A stretch of 36,990 bases of DNA from Desulfonatronovibrio sp. (GTDB lineage Bacteria > Desulfobacterota > Desulfovibrionia > Desulfovibrionales > Desulfonatronovibrionaceae): assembly GCA_003557865.1 (NCBI GenBank), contig PWNK01000014.1, positions 1-36,990 of the forward strand. The letters are read 5' to 3'. Made by a program: the position numbers and the translations under genes. Numbering within the stretch: position 1 is the stretch's first letter; each line of letters opens with the position of its first letter. This document shows positions 7,087-16,560 of this stretch, one piece after another. The notes below the pieces were generated by a model. That model did not search any database. It was not told the origin of the DNA and saw only the letters and a list, made by a program, of their open reading frames with translations.

Positions 7087-10074
7087 TTACCAGTCAAGGG
7101 TTTTCATCCAGGCATCTGCCAGATCGCTCACCTGAGTTCTAAGAAGCAGGTCCCTGCCGGAATAAACCAAGAGTTCAGGCTCGGCTGTAGTATTTCCAAT
7201 TCGTGCCAGATGCGCGCCTCTGAAGAGAGCCTCAAAGTCATTCCTGCACTCAGGGCTGATGGTTACTAAAAATCGACTGGCTGATTCACTGTAAAACAGC
7301 TCCTCCCAGGACATGTCCTGCTGGGAAACTGAAACCTTTTTCAGGTCTATCATCCCTCCCAGCCTTCCGCCAATTGCCATTTCCGCAAGCGCTATCCCCA
7401 GCCCGCCGTCGGAAAGGTCGTGACATGCAGTAACCAGACCCTGTTTTATGGCTCTGTTCAGGGACAGATATCTCTGCCTGGCAGTTACCGGGTTTACCTG
7501 CGGCACTTCCCCGGCCCTGAGGCCCAGCTCGGAGTAGTATTCGCTTGCCCCAAGCTCCCTGGAGGTCAAACCCAGGATATAAATATCCTCTTCAGGGTGT
7601 TTGAAGTCAGAGGTAACGCAGTCGTTGACGTCTGCAATGACGCTGATTGCGGTGAAAAGGACAGTGGGAGGAATAGATATTCTCATTTCACCAGAGACAT
7701 AATCGTTTTTCATGGAATCCTTGCCTGAGACACAGGGAACTCCATAGGCCCGGCAAAAATGGGCCAGGGCTTCGTTGGCCCGGACCAGCTGGGCCAGCTT
7801 AAAACGTCCGTCGGGATTTCTGGAAGAAACAACCGGATCACACCAGCAGAAATTATCCACTCCAGCCATATGTGTAATGTCCCCGCCAACAGCCGCGTTG
7901 TTGCGCACAGCCTCGTCAATGGCGTTGGCCATCATCCAGTAGGTGTCATAGTCACTGAACTTGGGGCAGATTCCGTTTGAAATGACCAGACCCAGGCTTT
8001 TTTCCAGATCAGGTCTGACAACTGCCGCATCCCCGGGACCGTCGCTGAAGACCCCCACCAGGGGCTTGACCACGCTGCCTCCTTGGACCTCGTGGTCGTA
8101 TTGCCTGATGATGTATTCCCTGGAGCAAATATTGAGTCTTGAAAGCATGGTTTCCAGAAATTTAGCGGGATCTCCCTGCAGGCTTAGGCTGGGACTTTCG
8201 GTGGCAGGGAACTGCGGTCTTTCCCAGACTGCCTCAAGCCGCATCTGCGAGAGGCCGTTATGCAGGAAGTCCATATCCAGGCTGGCTACTACCTTTGACC
8301 CGTAACGGATTAAAAACCGCCCGCTGTCGGTAAACTTTCCCAGAACCCGGGCTTCAACATCCATCTCCATAGCCAAAGCAAGGAACTGATCAATGTTTTC
8401 CAGAGGCACGGCCAGGGTCATCCGCTCCTGAGCTTCGGAAAGCAGAATCTCCCATGGCTTGAGTCCGTCATACTTCAGGGGGGCCAGGCTCAAGTCCAGA
8501 TCACAGCCTCCCGGGTCTTCAGCCATCTCTCCCACAGAGGAGGATAAGCCTCCTGCACCGTTGTCGGTGATGGCGTTATAGAGTCCCCTGTCTCTGGCCC
8601 GCATGATAAAGTCATACATTTTGCGCTGGGTGATGGGATCCCCGATCTGGACAGCCGTAGCAGGAGAACCTTCATGCAGTTCTTCAGAGGAAAAGGTTGC
8701 TCCATGAATTCCGTCTTTTCCTATGCGCCCGCCGGTCATGACGATGAGATCTCCAGGCAGGGCTTTTTTTTCGTAGCCTGGCCGGCCATGGATCCGGGCC
8801 GGCATTGTGCCGATGGTGCCGCAAAAAACAAGTGGTTTGCCCAGATACCTTTGTTCAAAAACCACAGCCCCGTTTACTGTAGGGATGCCTGATTTATTCC
8901 CTCCATGCTCCACGCCTTCTCTTACTCCCTCCATAACCCGGCGCGGATGAAGCAGTCTCGGAGGAAGAGGGCTGTCATAAAAAGGGGAGGCAAAGCAGAA
9001 CACATCTGTATTGCATAACAGATTTGCGCCAAGGCCGGTGCCCATGGGATCACGGTTGACCCCGACTATTCCGGTCAGAGCTCCGCCGTATGGATCCAGG
9101 GCTGAAGGGCTGTTATGCGTCTCCACCTTGATGCAGACATCCATGTCCCGGTCAAAGCTGATGACCCCGGCATTGTCCTTGAATACTGAACGGCAGAAAT
9201 CTTCCCCTCCCTTATTTCTGCGGATATCTTCGGTGCTGCCGGCGATGTAGGTTTTGAAGAGGCTGTCAACAATGCTTTTTCTGCCGGTTTCCAGGTTATA
9301 ATAATGAATCAGGGCATTGAAAATTTTATGTTTGCAGTGTTCGGACCAGGTCTGGGCCAGACACTCCAGTTCAACATCTGTGGGATCAGCAGGAAGTCCA
9401 AGTTGAGTGCGAATTTCACTAGTCCCGGGACGGCGGTAATAGTCCCTGATGGTGTGCATTTCCTCAAGGCTCAGTGCAAGAACCATTTCCCTGCTCAAAC
9501 TTAGCAGGTCTTGATCATTGAGGGTGTCCAGACTGATACTTTCCACCAGATCGCTGGCCCTGCCGGTTACCATGGGTTCCACAAGCCTGAAGCCAGGTTC
9601 TTTGTCCCATTCTGAGCGGCTTTTTATTTCGAAACGCTGAATAAGTTCATTGGCCAGAAGGTCACGGGCGATGCGATCAACCTGATTTCTGCCCAGGCTG
9701 CCGTTTATGAGAAACTGCCTGCTGGTATAGACCCTGATCTGTTCTCCATCTTGGCCAAAAAAGGCACGCAGGGCCTGGGTGGCGGTCCTGCCTTCATTGT
9801 CGGTTACCCCAGGCCTGAAACCGACTTCAATGATCCAGTCGAAATCCTCAGCCGCTGGAGAGCAGGAAGGCTTATGTAGAACCGGATCAAACAGAATCTG
9901 ACTGGAAATAATTGCCTCCTGCTGCTCGGGGCTGATACCGGAAATGGTATAACAGCTCACTGTTCTAACCTGTTCAACAAGAATCCCCAGTTCGTCTCTG
10001 ATTTTTCGGGCAAACTTATTACCCAGGACGTCTTTTACCCTGGGCAGCAAAACAAGCTCAAGTTTAACCAGCAT
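7087..10074 (-). CDS. purL: Phosphoribosylformylglycinamidine synthase, PurS-PurL type
   Basis: Fourth step of purine synthesis: converts FGAR, ATP and glutamine-derived ammonia to FGAM. The 995 residues combine an N-terminal PurS-like segment (about 1-190, two repeats) with the PurL synthetase core: WSEHCKHK near 240, VETHNSPSALDPYGGA, GTGLGANLLCNTD, SGIPTVNGA and GKDSMKND. The C-terminal glutaminase domain found in the ~1300-residue enterobacterial enzyme is absent, so a separate PurQ must supply ammonia; it is not in the window. The ATG at 10074 has AGGAGC upstream. It lies 14 bases after an HDOD-GGDEF gene and is probably co-transcribed with it and the polyprenyl synthase gene. Confidence 0.96.
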   Translation of the reverse strand: MLVKLELVLLPRVKDVLGNKFARKIRDELGILVEQVRTVSCYTISGISPEQQEAIISSQILFDPVLHKPSCSPAAEDFDWIIEVGFRPGVTDNEGRTATQALRAFFGQDGEQIRVYTSRQFLINGSLGRNQVDRIARDLLANELIQRFEIKSRSEWDKEPGFRLVEPMVTGRASDLVESISLDTLNDQDLLSLSREMVLALSLEEMHTIRDYYRRPGTSEIRTQLGLPADPTDVELECLAQTWSEHCKHKIFNALIHYYNLETGRKSIVDSLFKTYIAGSTEDIRRNKGGEDFCRSVFKDNAGVISFDRDMDVCIKVETHNSPSALDPYGGALTGIVGVNRDPMGTGLGANLLCNTDVFCFASPFYDSPLPPRLLHPRRVMEGVREGVEHGGNKSGIPTVNGAVVFEQRYLGKPLVFCGTIGTMPARIHGRPGYEKKALPGDLIVMTGGRIGKDGIHGATFSSEELHEGSPATAVQIGDPITQRKMYDFIMRARDRGLYNAITDNGAGGLSSSVGEMAEDPGGCDLDLSLAPLKYDGLKPWEILLSEAQERMTLAVPLENIDQFLALAMEMDVEARVLGKFTDSGRFLIRYGSKVVASLDMDFLHNGLSQMRLEAVWERPQFPATESPSLSLQGDPAKFLETMLSRLNICSREYIIRQYDHEVQGGSVVKPLVGVFSDGPGDAAVVRPDLEKSLGLVISNGICPKFSDYDTYWMMANAIDEAVRNNAAVGGDITHMAGVDNFCWCDPVVSSRNPDGRFKLAQLVRANEALAHFCRAYGVPCVSGKDSMKNDYVSGEMRISIPPTVLFTAISVIADVNDCVTSDFKHPEEDIYILGLTSRELGASEYYSELGLRAGEVPQVNPVTARQRYLSLNRAIKQGLVTACHDLSDGGLGIALAEMAIGGRLGGMIDLKKVSVSQQDMSWEELFYSESASRFLVTISPECRNDFEALFRGAHLARIGNTTAEPELLVYSGRDLLLRTQVSDLADAWMKTLDW

Positions 10075-10088
10075 AATTCAGGTTGCTC

Positions 10089-12578
10089 CTAATTATCCGC
10101 AGCCCACAGATAGGCGTTTCCCCTGACTTTCTTGGCTCTGAACAGTGCCTTGTCAGCCCGGGACAGAAAGTTTTCCGTACTTTCTCCCTCAGCCATAATG
10201 GCTATGCCAATGCTGAAGTTCAGATCGTACTTGAATTGACTTTCAAAAGACCTGATCAGCCTCCGGGCAAGCTGCTCAAGGTTATTTCTGTCGGTTTCAG
10301 TAACCAGCAGGACAAATTCGTCTCCACCGAAGCGACAGGGATAGTCCATGCCTTTCCTGGAATTTTTGACCAGAAGCCTGGCAAAGCTCTTTAGAGCCTC
10401 ATCCCCCATCTGGTGTCCATGTTCGTCGTTGAATTCCTTGAACCGGTCCAGATCAACAAAGACCAGGCCGAGTCCAGTTCCTTTCCTCATGAAGCTCAGG
10501 GTTTCCCGTTCGAGGAAGATTGAAAACTGATGCCTGTTGTATACCTTGGTCAGGTAATCAAAGGTGGCCTGTTTTTTTATTTTTTCTTCCATCCTTCTAA
10601 TGGTTGTCAAATCCCTGCCCACAACCAGAAACTGGGGCGAAGAGGTTCCGCCCAGCCTGTTGAAAACCAGTTCCAGGGATTTACCCGAACTGCCGACGAT
10701 CATGTTCACTTCCACGGGCATATCGATTTTGCCCAGAATTTCAGGTCCCCAGCCAGTAGTCAGGGCGGAAGAGGGCTTGGCCATCTGAAAGAAGTTCTTT
10801 CCCAGAAGCTCCTGCCTGAATGAAGGTGAAGAAAAAACAATGGTTCCTTTTTCGTCAATGCTGAATACAGTGTCCTGCATGGAACTGATTATTCCCCGCA
10901 GATATTCACCCTGCCGCAGGATATCCTTCTCCAGGGTGGATATTTCCTTAACATCTTCCAACATGGCCATGATCTGTACGGCGCTGTCAATCCGGACCTT
11001 GTGGGCGGCCAGATGCCAGCATGGGGCACTGTCCTTTTCCAGGCGCTTCTCCAGAGGGCAGAACAGCTTGCTGTATTTTTCTTCTGCTGAGTTTAAAAAA
11101 CGCTCCCAGGAGTCGTCTCGATCCAGGGGAACCAGTTTCTGCATCATTGACCAGAAAGACTCGCCTTCAGGATCATGTTTCAGCTGGAAATACTCCTGGA
11201 AACGTTGATTGACCTGAAGAATTTTCCCATTGCTTGATATCCTGGCCACAGCCACCGGAATCAAGTCCATCAGCCTGGCCTTGGAAGTAGTGCTGAGGCT
11301 CCGGCCGTAATAATTTTCGAAATTGACAGCCAAAAAATTAGTGTAGAGATCCAGTTCAGAAAGTTCATCTTCATTGAGGTTCTGGACCAACTTGATAGAC
11401 CCGTGGTCTCCAAGATAGAAATAAATTCCCGAGCGGGGTATATTTTTCGAAGCTGGTTTTTCCCGGGGTTGAACCTGGATTCCATGTTCCCGGGTACAGG
11501 TAAATGCGGTTAACTCCTGAGTCAGGGGTGAAAGCAGGCTCAGTTCAAAGTCCCTGATCCCCCACAGCCAGTAAAGGTGTTTGACAATGGTCCTGACTAT
11601 TTCAAGAAGGTCTCCGTGAACTCCCTGAAGCTCCTGTGCGGCAAAGTACAGGTCCTGAATCCTGGACATGGGAAAATCGTGATAAAGGTTGACTGTATTA
11701 TCGGACGAAATGCCCAGGTGTTGACACAGAGCAAGAAATCTCCTGGAAATTGTCTGCCTGAGCTTTGAAAACTGATCTTCTTCAATCCCGAAAATGCTTT
11801 TGGCGATACTTCTGACCCTGAACAGGCGGTCAATGTTTTTCTCTTCCATTTCCACTTCAGACCAGTAGGTCCCCAGGATGAGCACCTGCCTGGCCGGATC
11901 GGAGTCCACAATACTGTCCAGGTCATGATGGTCGGCCAGCATGCTGCATTCATTCCTGGGAAATCCCCAGTAGTCCAGAAGCTCCATTGTCAGACGGGTA
12001 TGATTCAAGCCCCAGGCCTCTTCTTCCTCTTGGATCTGGTTTTCACCAAGAAAGACTATGCCCTGTCTATTTCTTCGGCAGAGCCGGGCAAAGCTTTTCA
12101 GTCTGGGATCGCTGGAGCAGCACAAAAGGAGCAGTGACAGATCCTTGACCAGGGCGCACAGGTATATGGAGTCCGACTTGTCCGGACAGACTTTTTTGGC
12201 CAGCAGTTCACTGGCGATGGCACTCCAGAGCATGGCTGACCAGTTCCGAAATGCAATGTGTTCACATTTTCCCATTTTCAGGGAAAGACTTTTTTTCAGA
12301 GTTACGGAAATGGCCATTTTCAGTATTTCAGAACTTCCCAGAACAATCATTGCCCTTTTTAATTCGGTCACTTTATGGCTCAGAGAATAATATGAGGAAT
12401 TGGCCAGAGAGAGGACGGTGACGGTCAGGCCAGGGTCTATGGAGACCAGCCTGGCCAGTTCTTCAAGATCAGGCTTGGGCTTGGACGCCTCCCGGATGAG
12501 GAGGGGCATAACCGGCGGGAATACCAGGTTGAGGCATTCCCTGAGGGGTTTGATAATGTTTTGACTGATTTCTTTCAT
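10089..12578 (-). CDS. HDOD-PAS-GGDEF protein (probable diguanylate cyclase)
   Basis: An 829-residue cytoplasmic signalling protein. Residues about 15-230 are an HDOD domain (VSIDPGLTVTVLSLANSSYYSL) whose HD position reads VKDLS rather than LHDIG, so the metal site is lost. A linker/GAF-like region follows, then two PAS-like segments (about 430-660, with ISSNGKILQVNQRFQEYF and ISSMQDTVFSIDEKGTIVF), and a C-terminal GGDEF domain (about 665-829) with intact RFGGDEF. The inhibitory I-site position reads KGMD instead of RxxD, so product inhibition may be weakened. It probably makes c-di-GMP in response to a PAS-sensed cue (inference). It starts four bases after the polyprenyl synthase stop, which implies translational coupling, and precedes purL. 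Confidence 0.92.
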   Translation of the reverse strand: MKEISQNIIKPLRECLNLVFPPVMPLLIREASKPKPDLEELARLVSIDPGLTVTVLSLANSSYYSLSHKVTELKRAMIVLGSSEILKMAISVTLKKSLSLKMGKCEHIAFRNWSAMLWSAIASELLAKKVCPDKSDSIYLCALVKDLSLLLLCCSSDPRLKSFARLCRRNRQGIVFLGENQIQEEEEAWGLNHTRLTMELLDYWGFPRNECSMLADHHDLDSIVDSDPARQVLILGTYWSEVEMEEKNIDRLFRVRSIAKSIFGIEEDQFSKLRQTISRRFLALCQHLGISSDNTVNLYHDFPMSRIQDLYFAAQELQGVHGDLLEIVRTIVKHLYWLWGIRDFELSLLSPLTQELTAFTCTREHGIQVQPREKPASKNIPRSGIYFYLGDHGSIKLVQNLNEDELSELDLYTNFLAVNFENYYGRSLSTTSKARLMDLIPVAVARISSNGKILQVNQRFQEYFQLKHDPEGESFWSMMQKLVPLDRDDSWERFLNSAEEKYSKLFCPLEKRLEKDSAPCWHLAAHKVRIDSAVQIMAMLEDVKEISTLEKDILRQGEYLRGIISSMQDTVFSIDEKGTIVFSSPSFRQELLGKNFFQMAKPSSALTTGWGPEILGKIDMPVEVNMIVGSSGKSLELVFNRLGGTSSPQFLVVGRDLTTIRRMEEKIKKQATFDYLTKVYNRHQFSIFLERETLSFMRKGTGLGLVFVDLDRFKEFNDEHGHQMGDEALKSFARLLVKNSRKGMDYPCRFGGDEFVLLVTETDRNNLEQLARRLIRSFESQFKYDLNFSIGIAIMAEGESTENFLSRADKALFRAKKVRGNAYLWAADN

Positions 12579-12581
12579 GAT

Positions 12582-13550
12582 TTAAAATTTTCTGGTTTTC
12601 ACCAGATCGACCATCTCCTGCATTAAATGCCTTTCAAAAGATTCCGGCAGGGTCATCAACGCATTCAGAGATTTTTTCAGATAAACATCTGCTTCCTGTC
12701 TTACCTGCTGAACCAGCCCCGCTTTCTGAACGCTGGAGATAATATCCAGTATCTGTTCCTCGTCCAGGCTGTCCCTGGCGATAGTCTGCAGAAGTTGACC
12801 TCTTTCAGTCTCGGACAACGTCTTTAAGAATAGAATCAGGGGGAGGGTAATTTTTCCTTCCCGGATATCATTGCCCTGGGGCTTTCCCAAAAGCTTTGAG
12901 TCCTCGGCAAAGTCCAGGGCGTCATCCACCAGCTGGAAGGCTATGCCCAGATTCATCCCGAAGGCTGAAGCCATGGAGAGAACATGAGGGGAAGCCTTGG
13001 CTGCCATTGCTCCGCAGGCGCATGCCGCCTGAATAAGATAAGCAGTTTTCCCTTTAATAATTTCCAGGTAGGCGGCTTCATCCATCTCCGGGTTCCGTAA
13101 GTTATCGATTTCTTCCACTTCTCCGGAGGCGGTTTTCAGAATGGCTTCTGCCACGCAAAAATTCATGGATGGAACATCATATCTGGCCACAATCATATTG
13201 GCCAGGGCAAGCAGGGCGTCCCCGGCAAGAACAGCGCGCTTGATTCCAAAGATCAGGTGGGCCGACTGCCTGCCCCTTCTGATATGAGCGTCATCCAGAA
13301 TATCGTCGTGGATGAGGGTTGCGGAATGCAGAAATTCCAGAGAACAGGCCAGTGGATATATATCGTCGCCTGTTCTGCCCAGACACCTGGACATGAGAAT
13401 GGTCAGCAGGGGCCTCAGTCTTTTCCCCCCGGCCTGGAGTACATGTTCTCCGACTTCTCTTACCAGAGGGTTGAGAGTTTCAAGCTCTTTGTGCAGAACA
13501 CGGTTGATGCTGGGAAGTTCTGTTGTAAGGAAATCTTTAAGTATGTTCAT
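12582..13550 (-). CDS. Polyprenyl diphosphate synthase (long-chain, menaquinone side chain)
   Basis: Trans-isoprenyl diphosphate synthase that extends an allylic diphosphate with IPP; here it most likely makes the menaquinone side chain. The 322 residues are typical. It has both aspartate-rich motifs: DDILDDAHIRRG (first) and LVDDALDFAED (second), plus GGKRLRP near the N-terminus. Chain length cannot be read with confidence. Its location between menaquinone genes (mqnB, mqnD, menG) upstream and a GGDEF/purL pair downstream supports a quinone role. The ATG at 13550 has only a weak AGG upstream. Confidence 0.92.
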   Translation of the reverse strand: MNILKDFLTTELPSINRVLHKELETLNPLVREVGEHVLQAGGKRLRPLLTILMSRCLGRTGDDIYPLACSLEFLHSATLIHDDILDDAHIRRGRQSAHLIFGIKRAVLAGDALLALANMIVARYDVPSMNFCVAEAILKTASGEVEEIDNLRNPEMDEAAYLEIIKGKTAYLIQAACACGAMAAKASPHVLSMASAFGMNLGIAFQLVDDALDFAEDSKLLGKPQGNDIREGKITLPLILFLKTLSETERGQLLQTIARDSLDEEQILDIISSVQKAGLVQQVRQEADVYLKKSLNALMTLPESFERHLMQEMVDLVKTRKF

Positions 13551-13844
13551 TAAGCCTGTTAGTTTGATTGTGCTGTCAACTATCTATCCCAATTAACTTG
13601 TTGCAGATCTTCTTCCGGAAAGCGGTATGAAATGTAACATCCTGGGTTCAGGCAATCTGGACCCGCACAAAAAAGATACCAGGAAAAACTTTTCTCATGC
13701 TTCGCAGGTAATTGATTGCCAGATAAAGGTTATTTTCAAGCCGCCTGGAACTAATTGAAAGGCATATTATTTTCCGGTCAGGCTTGAGCAGCGGTTAAAG
13801 CTCATCACAGATTTCAGATTCAGGGGGAAAAGACGCAACAAACA
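13551..13844. other. Intergenic region without a recognised gene
   Basis: 294 bases between the mqnD stop and the polyprenyl synthase start, both genes on the minus strand. I see no coding frame with a ribosome site. It probably holds the promoter of the polyprenyl synthase/GGDEF/purL unit, but no convincing -35/-10 pair was found. Confidence 0.5.
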
Positions 13845-14648
13845 TTATGACATTTGCCTGAGAAGGGAAAGGGCCTGTTTTCCGGTCTCTCCCATGTCAT
13901 GACTGAATTTGTTGACATAGGCCTGAATATGTCTGTTAATCACCTTCTCATCCAGTTCCCTGGCCAGGTTCCGGATCAAAGGCTGGATATCTTTGCGGCA
14001 TTTGGCGGCCATGGTCAGGCTTTGCCGGATTTTTGCCTCAGCCTGGCACTTAAGTCCATTGCCCAGATTCTTTCTGATAATGATCACCCCCAGGGGAAGA
14101 GGAAGTCCGGAGGATTTATCCTTCCACCAGGCCCCAAGGTCCAGCAGAATTTCCAGACCCAGCCGGTCATGCATAAGCGCAGTTTCGTGGATAAGCAGCC
14201 CGGAGTCAACCTCCCTGTTGATGACTGCTTCAGGGATCCGGTCAAAGGGCATGGGTGAGGCCTGAAAATCAGAGACCAGGGAGGCCCTGAGAAGTGTGAA
14301 TGCTGTGGTCATCATCCCCGGAACAGCTATTGTTCGGGGTTTTGACTTGACTCCCTTCAGGACCACCAGTTTGGGGCCGTGTCCCAGGCCAAAGGCCCCT
14401 CCTGAGCTGAGAATACTCCAGTCAGACTCAAGTTTAAGGGCCTGGGCTGCTGAAACCTTGATAATGTCACCAGCTCCTGAGGCGGCTTGCTCATTGAGGG
14501 TTTGTACGTCCTCCCAGATAAACCTGGTCCTGTGTCCGGGGATATCTCCGATCATGCCCAGGATCCAGGGTCCGAATATATACGAGTCGTTGGGACAGGG
14601 TGAAACCGCGGCCTGTAAAGTGTGTCTGCCTGAAGAATAATCAATCAA
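13845..14648 (-). CDS. mqnD: 1,4-dihydroxy-6-naphthoate synthase
   Basis: MqnD of the futalosine menaquinone pathway, which converts cyclic dehypoxanthine futalosine to 1,4-dihydroxy-6-naphthoate. Family marks are SPCPNDSYIFGPW near the start, DIIKVSAAQALKL, LSSGGAFGLGHGPKLV and the ligand-binding IPGMMTTAF-like segment (AVPGMMTTAFTLL). The track starts at 14714, which would overlap mqnB by 70 bases and add residues foreign to the family. I prefer the TTG at 14648: it has GGAGGAG upstream, its bases overlap the mqnB stop (TTGA), and it places SPCPND near residue 16 as usual. That gives 267 residues. It is translationally coupled to mqnB. Confidence 0.92.
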   Translation of the reverse strand: MIDYSSGRHTLQAAVSPCPNDSYIFGPWILGMIGDIPGHRTRFIWEDVQTLNEQAASGAGDIIKVSAAQALKLESDWSILSSGGAFGLGHGPKLVVLKGVKSKPRTIAVPGMMTTAFTLLRASLVSDFQASPMPFDRIPEAVINREVDSGLLIHETALMHDRLGLEILLDLGAWWKDKSSGLPLPLGVIIIRKNLGNGLKCQAEAKIRQSLTMAAKCRKDIQPLIRNLARELDEKVINRHIQAYVNKFSHDMGETGKQALSLLRQMS

Positions 14649-15349
14649 CCTGGGCTCCTCCAGAGACCTTGCCACACCTTTCTCAAACCGCCCATAGCTG
14701 ATTTCAGATCCCATTTATTCCGGTCTCTTGTTCCGGCCAGGTTGGATATGGTCCTGACTTCCAGAAAGGGGACTGACCTTAGATAACAGCAATAGGCAAG
14801 GGCGAAGCCCTCCATGTTCTCCGTGTCCGCCTGGAAAATTTTAACAATCCTTTGAACATGTTCGGGCCGGGAGCTTACTCCGGCCATGGTTATGCTGATA
14901 CCCTGGTGCCAGCCCGGATCAAGAGAGAGCCCCGCCTTTTCAGCTACGGCACCGGGATGGAGCTGAAGGCTGTTCCAGATAATCTCAGGGCCGCGGGCAT
15001 CAAGGGGAAAGCCCAGTTTTTCAGGTTGAGCTAAGCAATAATCATCTCTTAAACCGTATTCGGGCCAGATTTCCCTGTGAGCCAGGCAAACCGAACCCAG
15101 AGGCAGTTTCCGCAGATTGTAACTGCCTGCAATGCCGATGTTCACCACAGCGCTGACTTTTTGCCTGAGGGTGAAAAATCTCTCCAGGCTGATGGCCGCG
15201 TTGAGGGGTCCTACTCCACATGCCAGAACCCCGATTTTCTTCCCCCGGTATTTTTCTTCTCTGCCCTGATTCTGCAGCAGGTCGGCAGGCAGGCTGCCTC
15301 TGATCAGGTTTTCAAGCTCTTTTTCAGTAGCGGCGACAAAAAGGATCAA
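14645..15349 (-). CDS. mqnB: Futalosine hydrolase
   Basis: A nucleoside-phosphorylase-fold enzyme that removes hypoxanthine from futalosine in menaquinone synthesis. The 234 residues include FVAATEKEL at the N-terminus, GVGPLNAAI, VVNIGIAGSYN, an EIWPEYGLRDD stretch and the substrate-recognition ENMEGFALAYCC motif. The start is TTG at 15349 with GGAGA upstream; there is no in-frame ATG nearby. Its stop overlaps the mqnD start. It shares the strand with menG, but 506 bases and a gene on the other strand intervene, so a shared transcript with menG is not certain. Confidence 0.92.
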   Translation of the reverse strand: MILFVAATEKELENLIRGSLPADLLQNQGREEKYRGKKIGVLACGVGPLNAAISLERFFTLRQKVSAVVNIGIAGSYNLRKLPLGSVCLAHREIWPEYGLRDDYCLAQPEKLGFPLDARGPEIIWNSLQLHPGAVAEKAGLSLDPGWHQGISITMAGVSSRPEHVQRIVKIFQADTENMEGFALAYCCYLRSVPFLEVRTISNLAGTRDRNKWDLKSAMGGLRKVWQGLWRSPG

Positions 15350-15655
15350 GGTATCTCCGCAGTTCCAGCCAGGTGTCTTTAATGGGCGTTCAGGCCATTA
15401 CTCAGTGCTGCGCAGCAATCTGGGGAATCCACCCCCGCCTGCTTGCCAGGGAAGAAAAAACGGCCAGCCGGCATAAGGCAATGAGATTTTGAACCTGAAA
15501 TGGACATGAAATGCCAGCCGGATAAAAACCAAAGACCATAGAAAGTTGTGCTGCTGGTCTGAAAACGCAAAAACAAATCCAGGCTGTTTATTGCCGCAGG
15601 CCTGAGCCGGGCGTATATCCTGGACATTAGAGCCCAAAACGGATAATTTTAATGA
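15350..15655. other. Intergenic region without a recognised gene
   Basis: 306 bases between mqnB (-) and the DUF2065 gene (+), so it should hold divergent promoters. Two overlapping minus-strand frames of 79 and 82 codons are open here, but they lack ribosome sites and have no family resemblance. I see no convincing promoter, repeat or RNA structure. Confidence 0.5.
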
Positions 15656-15859
15656 ATGCAGTTTGATTTGTCCTTTTTTCTGTGCGCCCTTGGTCTGGCC
15701 TTTATTCTTGAAGGCCTGCCCTATTTTATCTGGGCTGAAAAGATGCCCGGGTTCCTGGAGAAAATGTCCAAACAGCCTCCATCTAACTTGAGACGACTTG
15801 GTTTTACCGCATTAATTCTCGGTGTCCTGGTCATCTATCTTGGAAGAAGTCTGTTTTAA
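15656..15859 (+). CDS. DUF2065 (YjeT-like) small membrane protein
   Basis: A 67-residue protein with two transmembrane helices, FFLCALGLAFILEGLPYFIW (about 6-26) and LGFTALILGVLVIYLGRSLF (about 48-67), joined by a loop containing AEKMPGFLEKM and LRRLG. Length and pattern match DUF2065/YjeT, a small inner-membrane family of unknown function often found near hfl genes in proteobacteria. The stop codons of this gene and menG overlap by three bases (convergent ends at 15856-15859), and no terminator lies between them. Confidence 0.82.
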   Translation: MQFDLSFFLCALGLAFILEGLPYFIWAEKMPGFLEKMSKQPPSNLRRLGFTALILGVLVIYLGRSLF

Positions 15860-16560
15860 CCGTCTTTATCCCCCACATGGATGTAGACTATGCCCCAGCT
15901 TAATGGGTAGTAAAACACCCTTGAAAAACCTGCTCGTTTCATTTCCATGGCCAGGTCGCGGGAGCGTGGAAAATCTTTGATTGTGTCAGCCAGATATTGA
16001 TAGGCCTGTTTGTCCCTGGAGATAACCCTGCCCAGCAGGGGGAGCACCTTGGTCAGATAAAAATTATAAATTCCTCCCAGGATCCTTTTTTTCCCGGTGC
16101 CGAATTCAAGAATGCAAAGCCTTCCGCCCGGCCTCAAGACCCTGAGGATCTCAGAGTAGGCCTTTGTTCTTGGAACAATATTTCTGATGCCAAAGGCTAT
16201 GGTCACTGAGTCTGCGCAATTGTCCGGGACCGGCAACTCCCTTCCGTCGGCCTGAACAGGGAAAAAGGCTGAATCTGCAGAAGAAATCTTGCCTCTGCCT
16301 CTGATGAGCATGGGCAGGGTGTAGTCCAGGGCCAGAACACGACTTTGGGGGTGGCAATCAAGTATTTCTCTGGTCACATCCAGAGTTCCGGCAGCCAGGT
16401 CGATAACCAGACCGTTGCCCCTGGTTCGAAGATGGTGCACAAGCCTTTTTCTCCAGTAGATATCCTGGCCCAGGCTTAAAAAACGGTTAAGGAAGTCATA
16501 CCAGGCGACAATGCCGGAAAAGTATCCGGACACCATCCTGCTGTGCCGGTCCCCGCTCAT
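15856..16560 (-). CDS. menG: Demethylmenaquinone methyltransferase (UbiE/MenG family)
   Basis: SAM-dependent C-methylation of demethylmenaquinone, the last step of menaquinone synthesis. The 234 residues contain the SAM-binding VIDLAAGTLDVTREI, ALDYTLPML, VTIAFGIRNI and RVLRPGGRLCILEFG, all diagnostic of UbiE/MenG. The presence of futalosine genes next door and the absence of any ubiquinone gene point to menaquinone as the substrate. The start codon overlaps the stop of a 63-codon gene (ATGA), so the two are translationally coupled. Confidence 0.94.
   Translation of the reverse strand: MSGDRHSRMVSGYFSGIVAWYDFLNRFLSLGQDIYWRKRLVHHLRTRGNGLVIDLAAGTLDVTREILDCHPQSRVLALDYTLPMLIRGRGKISSADSAFFPVQADGRELPVPDNCADSVTIAFGIRNIVPRTKAYSEILRVLRPGGRLCILEFGTGKKRILGGIYNFYLTKVLPLLGRVISRDKQAYQYLADTIKDFPRSRDLAMEMKRAGFSRVFYYPLSWGIVYIHVGDKDG

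Noticed and set aside
15379-15637. Two overlapping minus-strand frames (82 and 79 codons)
   Set aside because: No ribosome sites, odd composition rich in Phe, Gly and Pro, and no recognised family. Treated as non-coding.
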